6,389 nt of DNA, taken from a bacterium. GTDB taxonomy: Bacteria; Patescibacteriota; Minisyncoccia; Phycocordibacterales; Phycocordibacteraceae. Below the pieces are notes generated by a model. It had not been told where the DNA came from. It saw only the letters and a list, made by a program, of their open reading frames with translations, and searched no databases. Each line of letters opens with the position of its first letter. Positions within the stretch are counted from its first letter, which is position 1. Both the position numbers and the translations under genes were made by a program. The stretch lies in the NCBI GenBank assembly GCA_021782685.1, contig JAJXUQ010000033.1, forward strand, positions 1 through 6,389, written 5' to 3'. Below, in pieces: positions 1-5,690 of the stretch.

Positions 1-2106
1 GCTTAGGATACCGACTTGGAAGAGTATGCTCGGATTGTTCGGCGTGAAGTACGCGGCGGCGAGCGCGGCGGCGAGCGCGTCTTTCACGTTGCCGTCTCGG
101 ACTTCGAGCTGCGAAAGAAGAAGGATAGCTGCCGTGTAGTCCTGCTTGAGCGCGATGGCGGCTTTAAGGTCGTCTTCCGCGGCTTTCGGGTCATTGTTCG
201 CGATGTGGAGCTGCGCGAGGATGTAGGGGATCTGCGGATTCGTCGGATTAAGCTCTTTCGCTTTCTCATACGCTGTCTTGGCGCTTTCGTAAGCGCCCGA
301 AACCTTCAAAGGCACTGCCTGGGCATAGAGATTCCCGAGTGCGATCCAACTCTGATAGTCAGAGGGCGCAAGGCGCGTCGCGGTAAACGCGGCATTGATG
401 CCCGCCGAAAGCGTCGTTTGGAAGGCTTGCTGCGCGGCTGTCCCTGACAGCGTCGAGGAGGCGGTTATTTGCCCGAGACGCGTAAGCGCGATGCCGGCCT
501 CAACCTGATACGCTTGCGCGCTCGGCGCGAAGGAGATCGAGCTTTGCGCCGCGCGGTCGGCAGCGTCAAGATTGCCTGCGGAGAAGGCGGTCTCGGCGTT
601 CGCGAGGGCGAATACCGCGACAGAACGCTCTATGAGCGCGTAGGCGGCAACGACCGACGAGAGCAGGATTATGGTGAGCAAGAACACGATGACGAAACCG
701 AGGCGTGGGCTTCTTGAGAAGATGATGCCGCGCTGTTTGCTTCCGAGGGCGAAACGCGACGACGAGATGAAGAGGCCGGCGAAAACGAAAGCGAGCGCAA
801 GGATGACCGCGTTCGGCAGGTCGAACACCGCGACTGTGAAGAGGTAGAGCGTCGCAACGAATGAGAGTATCGCGACATAGCGCACAAACACGTCCTGCGG
901 CGCGCGCATGATGAGCATGCGCAGGCCGAGCACGAGGAAAAGCGCGAGGAACACGAACCACGCGAGAGCGCCCGCAAGGCCGGTCGTCACAAGCGAGGTC
1001 GGGATGAAGCCGATACCGGAAGAGAAATCGATGTTCCAGAAGACGGTCGAATTGAGCGACGGGTCGCGATACTTGAGCCACTCGGTTCCGAACGTACCGG
1101 GGCCGGTACCGAAGACCGGCGCGGTGGCATATACCTTATGCGCGACCGAGAAGGTCGATTGCCACGAGGGGCGGACGGAAAGCACGTTCACGTGGAATGC
1201 ATTCGCCAAAGCGCCTCCGAGCGTGCCTCCGACGAGGAAGAAAAGCGAGATGGCGAGTACGATGAGCGGCAAGACGAGCGGACGGCTGCCGGTGTCCGTT
1301 GCAGGCGCCGTATCGCCCATGACGAGCGCGGCGTCAAGATCGGAATCCGCAGCCTCGGGCGCGCGGCGCATCACCGCTTCGATGAAAAGACCGAGGGAAA
1401 CGAGGGCGACGAGCGTCCATACGAGCGAGGAGTTCGCGATCGCGAGCAAGGCGAGCGCGATAGCACCGCTTATGACGAGCGCGCGATACGCCCGCCGCGA
1501 AAGTCCGAGGAACCGGAGCGTGATGAGCGAACCGACGACGCCGAGCCCGAGGAGAAGCGCGAGATCCTCAAAGGAACCGATGATTGAGAACGACGGCGGG
1601 ATCAGGCTCGGTACGAACTGTCCGGCGATGATGACGAGCGCTTCGAGCGTGACGAGGACGCCGAATATCCAGAAGCCGGCACGAAGGAAAAAGCGGTAGT
1701 GTTCGGGGCTTCGCAGGACAAGCAGCGCGAGCGTCCCGAGACCGGTCGCGACCAGCATGAAACCGAGCGTATCCGGCTCAAGCGCAGTCCCCCAGAAAGC
1801 GTTCGTGAATTGGACGTTCGAGAACGCCGACGAAAGCATATAGGCGACTGCCGGAAGCCAGAGCGCGCCGGCAAGCATGGAAGAAGGAAATATGACGTTG
1901 CCGCGAGAGAGGCGCGTGAGGATGAAGAGCGCGAGCGTTATGAGCGCTCCGGCGGCGAGGACGAAAGTCTTGGTCGCAACGAACGGGACTGAAGCCGACG
2001 GAACGAAGACGAAGAGAGCTGCGGCGAACGTTATGATCAAAGCGAACACGCTTGCCTTCTCAAAAGAACGTGAACCCGAAGTGGCTGCTGGCTGTTGTGG
2101 CGGCAT
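1..2106 (-). CDS. O-antigen ligase/Wzy-like polytopic membrane protein with C-terminal TPR repeats (partial, 3' end cut by window edge)
   Basis: An unbroken frame of 702 codons starts at ATG 2106 and leaves the window without a stop. An in-frame TAA six codons upstream, with no other start between, fixes this ATG. Residues about 19-490 contain roughly 13 hydrophobic segments. Between the later ones is a large extracytoplasmic loop (about 300-365) with SVRPSWQSTF (311-320), then GTGPGTFG (333-340) and YRDPSLNSTVFW (346-357). This is the pattern of the Wzy_C/O-antigen ligase superfamily, whose members transfer or polymerise lipid-linked glycans outside the membrane. Residues about 497-702 are TPR-like helical pairs, for example AYEKAKELNPTNP (611-623) and AEDDLKAAIAL (643-653). 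The membrane-plus-TPR architecture is, to my knowledge, common in Parcubacteria. The histidine usual in ligases just after the large loop is not seen here (SSGIGFIPTSL, 362-372). Substrate is unknown; polysaccharide ligation or protein glycosylation are possible. No clear Shine-Dalgarno precedes the start. The fold assignment is fairly sure, the function is not. Confidence 0.8.
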   Translation of the reverse strand, partial: MPPQQPAATSGSRSFEKASVFALIITFAAALFVFVPSASVPFVATKTFVLAAGALITLALFILTRLSRGNVIFPSSMLAGALWLPAVAYMLSSAFSNVQFTNAFWGTALEPDTLGFMLVATGLGTLALLVLRSPEHYRFFLRAGFWIFGVLVTLEALVIIAGQFVPSLIPPSFSIIGSFEDLALLLGLGVVGSLITLRFLGLSRRAYRALVISGAIALALLAIANSSLVWTLVALVSLGLFIEAVMRRAPEAADSDLDAALVMGDTAPATDTGSRPLVLPLIVLAISLFFLVGGTLGGALANAFHVNVLSVRPSWQSTFSVAHKVYATAPVFGTGPGTFGTEWLKYRDPSLNSTVFWNIDFSSGIGFIPTSLVTTGLAGALAWFVFLALFLVLGLRMLIMRAPQDVFVRYVAILSFVATLYLFTVAVFDLPNAVILALAFVFAGLFISSSRFALGSKQRGIIFSRSPRLGFVIVFLLTIILLSSVVAAYALIERSVAVFALANAETAFSAGNLDAADRAAQSSISFAPSAQAYQVEAGIALTRLGQITASSTLSGTAAQQAFQTTLSAGINAAFTATRLAPSDYQSWIALGNLYAQAVPLKVSGAYESAKTAYEKAKELNPTNPQIPYILAQLHIANNDPKAAEDDLKAAIALKQDYTAAILLLSQLEVRDGNVKDALAAALAAAYFTPNNPSILFQVGILS
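53..76. repeat. 12-bp tandem duplication inside the TPR-coding region
   Basis: Two perfect copies of gcggcggcgagc lie head to tail, followed by three further matching bases. On the minus strand they encode an alanine/leucine run (ALAAALAAA, residues 678-686) in a TPR helix. This is low-complexity coding sequence, probably slippage-prone, with no sign of a separate function. Confidence 0.6.
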
Positions 2107-2152
2107 GATGAAGGCTCTTGTTTACTTTAATTCGATAATAATAGTGACCTTC

Positions 2153-2158
2153 AGTATA
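2153..2158 (-). promoter_or_regulatory. Candidate -10 element for the membrane/TPR gene
   Basis: Reading the minus strand, TATACT (5 of 6 to the bacterial -10 consensus) lies 46 bp before the ATG at 2106, which would give a leader of about 40 nt. No good -35 hexamer is found 16-18 bp further upstream. A second AT-rich stretch, TATTATTATC (2134-2143), is an alternative. The gene must have its promoter here because it is divergent from rnpB. Confidence 0.3.
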
Positions 2159-2204
2159 CCTCGCCGCGCGGCGCGTCCAGAGACTCTTCCACAAGCATCT
2201 TTTA

Positions 2205-2213
2205 TGCTAAAAT
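2205..2213 (+). promoter_or_regulatory. Extended -10 promoter of rnpB
   Basis: The sequence TGCTAAAAT matches an extended -10 element (TGn followed by TAAAAT, 5 of 6 to TATAAT). Transcription starting about seven bases beyond it falls at 2220-2221, exactly the first base of RNase P helix P1. No recognisable -35 hexamer is present, which fits an extended -10 promoter. Confidence 0.6.
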
Positions 2214-2220
2214 GAAAAAA

Positions 2221-2550
2221 GACCGGGCTAGACGGTCGCCCCTGAGAAATCACGGGAGGAAAGTCCGAACACGGCTCCGTGCAAACGGAGAGAATGGTAG
2301 CGGGTAACGCCCGCACGCCGCGAGGCGCGAGGTGCGAACAGAGACGTCCGTAGCAAAAGCGAAAGACATCTCCGGAGACGAAAGCCTCCGGAGATGAGTT
2401 CCGAGGCGACTCGGAAGATGAAACGGCTAAATCCTTACCGCCGTGCAAGGCCGTGTCCGCCTATCGGCGGAAGTGCCGCTTGAGGCTCCGAGCAATCGGC
2501 GTCCCAGAAAAATGATCGTCCACGACAGAATTCGGCTTATCGGCCCGGTC
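2221..2550 (+). ncRNA. rnpB: RNase P RNA, bacterial type A
   Basis: This is the catalytic RNA that removes the 5' leader from precursor tRNAs, together with the RnpA protein. The ends form a perfect 8-bp P1 helix, gaccgggc (2221-2228) with gcccggtc (2543-2550). The universally conserved core is present: GAGGAAAGTCC (2256-2266, 5' side of P4), GGTAACGCC near 2301-2309, AACAGAGAC near 2338-2345, GCAAGGCC (2445-2452), and ACAGAA followed by ttcggcttat (2525-2540, 3' side of P4). A 10-bp hairpin, 2367-2376 with 2387-2396, fits P12. P15 can be drawn as acggc (2423-2427) with gccgt (2440-2444). At about 330 nt it is slightly shorter than the Escherichia coli RNA. The L15 loop deviates from the usual GGU motif that pairs with the tRNA 3' CCA. 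The gene is monocistronic, with its own promoter and terminator. Confidence 0.97.
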
Positions 2551-2559
2551 TATCTGAAT

Positions 2560-2591
2560 GCGAAAACCCGCGCTCCTGCGCGGGTTTTCGC
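2560..2591. terminator. Palindromic terminator between convergent rnpB and nrdJ
   Basis: A perfect 14-bp stem (2560-2573 with 2578-2591) closes a 4-nt tcct loop. The outer stem carries AAAA on one side and TTTT on the other, so a U-rich tract follows the GC-rich core in either direction. It lies 9 bp after the rnpB P1 helix and 36 bp beyond the nrdJ stop, so it probably ends both transcripts. Confidence 0.88.
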
Positions 2592-2627
2592 TTGAAAGAT
2601 AGGGAGAGAAACCGAATCCGGAGCGGA

Positions 2628-5021
2628 TTACACTATTTCGCAAGTGCCGCCCGCGCAGGCGAGTTCTTTTTTCATTTCCGTCTCATCCTGGCGTTCATAG
2701 GCGATAAGCTTCGAGTAATCAACCTTTGGGAAACGGGACATGCGTTCCTCGTATTCTTCTTTCGTAATCGCTTCGTAGGGCGCGAGACGATAGATGTGAT
2801 TGGAGCGCGGAAGGAACGAGAGCCCGCCGATGATTTTCCAGTTCTTCTGTATCCAATCGACGACCGCGATCCACTCGTCCTCGCCCACGGAGATGGTTGC
2901 CGAAGGATTGTGCTCGGTGTAGTTCAGCTTTACCATCTTCCAGTACTCGAGCTGATCGATCGCCGAAAGATCATCTTTGAACTTTGCTTCTTTCGAGTGA
3001 TCGGGTGCTTTGACCGGAAACTCCAGAACATACGTGTTCGCCTCCCCCATCGACTGCCCCACTTCAGGATAGTAGGGCACGCCTTGGTCGCGCATGAGCT
3101 TGAAGAGCGAGTCGGTCGCGCTGATGCGCACGCGGCGAACGTAGTAAGGCGCGTGGCGCGGGTGGATGCCTGAAGCGCAGTCAAAAGTCTGGGAGACCGT
3201 ACCGGAAGGCTTCACGGCCGTGACCGCCATCGACCGTTCCACCCCGAAACGCTTCGCGTAGGTTACGTTCGTCTTCACGGCCATATCGCGAACCTTGCGC
3301 ATCGTCTCCGCGCGGCGCACCGCAGGACTGTCCCACTGTCCGGTAATCGAGACTCCGAGAAGACGCTCCGCCTTGTTGTGGTCGGTCCACTCTTGTGAGA
3401 TGTAGCCAAATTTCGTCAAGGTCGACTGGTAGGTGCCGATGATGGACGCAAGGCGCGCCTTCCGGAGAAGCGAGGTTTCGGTGTCATCCGCCCGCGCGAT
3501 GATTTCCGAGAGATTGCAGAACTGTTTTGATTGCAGGATGATCTCGGCGCACGGATTGGTGCCGATAGATCCCCGCACGACGCCATCCTCGCCGAGGAAG
3601 CCGACCGACTTGAAATAGTCGGCACGTCGCTTTGGCATCGTCTCCGCGAGCGCGCCGCGATTGAAGATGCCCCGCTCGCCCGAGCCGCTCTTCATAAGCG
3701 CGACCCATTCGTCCATGAGCTCCGTATTGGTCGGCTGCGTCTCATAGACCGCGGAATTATTCGCCACCGCACGGTGCGGATCGGTCATATAGAATTGGCC
3801 TTTTTTCGCATCGCGCATGTCTACGTCGTCGAGGTCGGAGAGCGAGATCATCGCGGTACGGCGCACGCCGCCGGCAACAACGCATTCGCCTATCTTGCAG
3901 ATGATATCGTGCGCATCGATCGCGCGCAGGCGCCGCCCTTGGCGCGAAAGGACGCGTTCCCGCGCGAACGCGAGCAGAGAGCGCAGCGGCTCCGGGCCGC
4001 TCGCCTTCCCGCCCATGGTTTTCAGGCGCGCGCCGGCCGGACGGATCTGGGAATAATCGAAGGAGATATCCTTGCCGGCATACCAGGTAGTGAGCCCGAG
4101 CGTAAGCGCGTCGCACCATCCCTCCTTGGAATCCTCGATGACGTGCACGGGCGGTTTCTTCAGCCCTTTCTGCTTCATGATCTGCGGAAGCTGCTCGATA
4201 TTCTGGCTCTCCACCGCGAAACCGACGCCGCACCCCTGCATCGAGAGATACATGATCTCGGCGAAATCCTCGATCCTCGTCGGTGCGGTAAAGGTGCAGT
4301 TATACGCGCAAGTGTTGCAGCGACGGGCCGCCTCGCCCGAGAACTGCATGAGCCGCATCGAGGGCATGACCTCCTGCTTCAGGATGCCCATTCGCACCTC
4401 GGAATACTCTTTTTCGGTGAGTTTTTTCCCGAGATTTTCGCGCATGAACCGCATGTAGCGATCGACAGTCTCTATCCATGTCTCCCGCCGTCCTTCTTCC
4501 GGGATCCACTTCGCGTAGGTACGCAGGTAGACGAACTCGCCGAGAGCGTTTCCTTCGAAATACTTCCTGCTCTCCTCGGCAAGCTTCTTTACATGCGCGG
4601 GGATATCGACGTGCGCAGAACGCAACTGCGCCCGCTTGTCGCGATAGAGGATATACGCCTTTGCTGCCTTTACATAATCGTTCAGGATGAGGTATTTCTC
4701 GACCGAATCCTGAATTCCTTCGACCGTCGGGAGAAAGCTCTTATACTTTTTTGCGAACCGCCCGAGCTCGCCTGCTACCTGGTGCGCGACAAGCGCAGCA
4801 TCGTCCTGACTGCCCTCTTCCGCCGAAGACATCGCCTTCCAGATCGCCGAGACGATCTTATCGAAATCGAACGGTACGAGCCGTCCGTCGCGCTTCTCGA
4901 TCTGCGGGACCGACTCGCGATAACGGAGCGTCTCCTTCGAGACCGGCTGCTGCTCGGTTTCCTTGACGACATCCGGCACGCGCGCCTTCGTACGAACGGA
5001 ATCTTTGGCAGGTCTAGGCAT
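2628..5021 (-). CDS. nrdJ: Adenosylcobalamin-dependent class II ribonucleotide reductase, monomeric RTPR type with N-terminal ATP cone
   Basis: This cytoplasmic enzyme reduces ribonucleotides (likely triphosphates) to deoxyribonucleotides, using a thiyl radical made with coenzyme B12. An ATP cone occupies about residues 39-135 (KRDGRLVPFDFDKI, 43-56) and is the usual site of dATP feedback inhibition. The barrel follows. N489, C491 and E493 in NPCAEI are the substrate-activating residues, with C491 as the thiyl cysteine. C502 is 11 residues further on, the same spacing as C408-C419 in the Lactobacillus leichmannii enzyme. Its redox partner is probably C242 in AYNC, though C235 and C238 lie close by. 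GGVRRTA (384-390) and PSGT (605-608) are conserved barrel segments. The tail ends CAGGTC (C789, C794), the mobile pair that receives electrons from thioredoxin, spaced as C731-C736. No intein is present. ATG 5021 is the only start after an upstream in-frame TGA, yet a pyrimidine tract rather than a Shine-Dalgarno precedes it. No cobalamin riboswitch or clear NrdR box is visible. Confidence 0.96.
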   Translation of the reverse strand: MPRPAKDSVRTKARVPDVVKETEQQPVSKETLRYRESVPQIEKRDGRLVPFDFDKIVSAIWKAMSSAEEGSQDDAALVAHQVAGELGRFAKKYKSFLPTVEGIQDSVEKYLILNDYVKAAKAYILYRDKRAQLRSAHVDIPAHVKKLAEESRKYFEGNALGEFVYLRTYAKWIPEEGRRETWIETVDRYMRFMRENLGKKLTEKEYSEVRMGILKQEVMPSMRLMQFSGEAARRCNTCAYNCTFTAPTRIEDFAEIMYLSMQGCGVGFAVESQNIEQLPQIMKQKGLKKPPVHVIEDSKEGWCDALTLGLTTWYAGKDISFDYSQIRPAGARLKTMGGKASGPEPLRSLLAFARERVLSRQGRRLRAIDAHDIICKIGECVVAGGVRRTAMISLSDLDDVDMRDAKKGQFYMTDPHRAVANNSAVYETQPTNTELMDEWVALMKSGSGERGIFNRGALAETMPKRRADYFKSVGFLGEDGVVRGSIGTNPCAEIILQSKQFCNLSEIIARADDTETSLLRKARLASIIGTYQSTLTKFGYISQEWTDHNKAERLLGVSITGQWDSPAVRRAETMRKVRDMAVKTNVTYAKRFGVERSMAVTAVKPSGTVSQTFDCASGIHPRHAPYYVRRVRISATDSLFKLMRDQGVPYYPEVGQSMGEANTYVLEFPVKAPDHSKEAKFKDDLSAIDQLEYWKMVKLNYTEHNPSATISVGEDEWIAVVDWIQKNWKIIGGLSFLPRSNHIYRLAPYEAITKEEYEERMSRFPKVDYSKLIAYERQDETEMKKELACAGGTCEIV

Positions 5022-5042
5022 GAAAAGAGAGGTTAGCGGATG

Positions 5043-5048
5043 ATAATG
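5043..5048 (-). promoter_or_regulatory. Weak candidate -10 element upstream of nrdJ
   Basis: On the minus strand CATTAT (5 of 6 to TATAAT) lies 21 bp before the nrdJ ATG, with a poor -35 candidate (TTTCGG or TTCGGA, 5064-5070). It would give a leader of about 14 nt. A second candidate, TAAAAT at 5103-5108, would give a leader of about 75 nt. Neither is strong, and nrdJ may instead be read from the DUF192 promoter because no terminator is seen between the two genes. Confidence 0.25.
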
Positions 5049-5142
5049 GCGTGCGTTCCGCTTTCCGAAATATGGGCGGCTTCAGGACGCATCGTAGAAA
5101 TTATTTTACTCCCATCCTCGGAAAATGCTCTGTGGATAGGGG

Positions 5143-5622
5143 TCATTCCGAAACGCTTGGCCAACTTTGCAACATGAGCGGCGTACCGGTAGCGATGCCG
5201 TGCGCCGCCGCAAACCCTGCGGCAGTCTCAAGGACATAACGAGCCGGAACCGGAGGATAAAAGACATTCGGATAGCTTGAGGTTGCAACATCCTGTGCGG
5301 TATATACGACCTGTCCTTTATCATCGAGCCAGAACATATCGAGCGGGACGAGCGTATCTTTCATCCAAAATCCGTAATAATCATCTTTTGGAAATACGAA
5401 AAGCATGCCGTAATCGCTCGGGACGACCTGCCGTCCTCCGAGACCCTTCTCACGCGCCGCGCTTGTCGTCGCGAACTCTATCCTCAAGGACACACCGCCG
5501 AACTCACCTTTCGGAAAGTGCTCTGTCGGGAAGGGCGGTGTCCTATAGAAAAATAGGGCCGCCAGCCCGGCCGCTCCGATCATCAGAAAAAAGAGGAGGG
5601 AGAGATAAAGATGTCGCGGCAT
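5143..5622 (-). CDS. DUF192 family protein with N-terminal membrane anchor
   Basis: The protein has 159 residues. Residues about 5-26 form one hydrophobic segment, a signal anchor or uncleaved signal peptide, so the domain is probably displayed outside the membrane. Residues about 45-152 match DUF192 in order: ATTSAAREKGLGGR (51-64), GMLFVF (72-77), FWMKDT (85-90), PLDMFWLD (93-100), ARYVLE (127-132) and AGFAAAHGI (135-143). DUF192 is a small, widespread beta-rich domain with no established biochemical role. The start at 5622 gives a natural signal sequence. It is only 13 nt past a terminator hairpin and has no Shine-Dalgarno; Met14 is a possible later start but would lose part of the anchor. 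nrdJ follows 121 bp downstream on the same strand, and no functional link between the two is known. Family assignment is firm. Confidence 0.9.
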   Translation of the reverse strand: MPRHLYLSLLFFLMIGAAGLAALFFYRTPPFPTEHFPKGEFGGVSLRIEFATTSAAREKGLGGRQVVPSDYGMLFVFPKDDYYGFWMKDTLVPLDMFWLDDKGQVVYTAQDVATSSYPNVFYPPVPARYVLETAAGFAAAHGIATGTPLMLQSWPSVSE

Positions 5623-5630
5623 ATGCGATA

Positions 5631-5636
5631 AGTGTA
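5631..5636 (-). promoter_or_regulatory. Candidate -10 element for the DUF192 gene, predicting a near-leaderless mRNA
   Basis: On the minus strand TACACT (4 of 6 to TATAAT) lies 8 bp before the ATG at 5622. Transcription about seven bases downstream would start within one or two bases of the ATG. Any -35 would have to lie inside the terminator hairpin upstream. The match is weak, and readthrough from the DUF5666 gene is the alternative source of message. Confidence 0.25.
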
Positions 5637-5671
5637 CAACAAAAGCGCCCTTCAGGGGGCGCTTTTGTTGT
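5636..5671 (-). terminator. Rho-independent terminator after the DUF5666 gene
   Basis: A 15-bp perfect stem (5636-5650 with 5657-5671) closes a 6-nt loop. In the minus-strand direction the GC-rich core gggcgc is followed by TTTTGTTGT. It starts 19 bp after the DUF5666 stop at 5691. The hairpin is symmetric enough to act in both directions, but no plus-strand gene reaches it. Confidence 0.85.
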
Positions 5672-5690
5672 TACGAAGCCTTCTATCCGC

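Noticed and set aside
908..1699. 263-codon plus-strand frame, with other frames on both strands over 16-2000
   Set aside because: They overlap the membrane/TPR gene, whose frame gives a coherent series of transmembrane helices and TPRs. The shadow products are low-complexity Arg/Ser/Glu-rich.
2122..2643. Minus-strand frames of 108 and 60 codons across the rnpB region
   Set aside because: The region is fully explained by RNase P RNA, its promoter and its terminator.
2628..5021. Possible intein within the ribonucleotide reductase
   Set aside because: Reductase genes often host inteins, but the barrel motifs follow each other at normal spacing and the 797-residue length is fully accounted for.
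3531..5036. 501-codon open frame on the plus strand opposite nrdJ
   Set aside because: It is an antisense shadow of a well-conserved reductase gene in GC-rich sequence. Its translation is rich in Arg, His and Asp with no recognisable domain.
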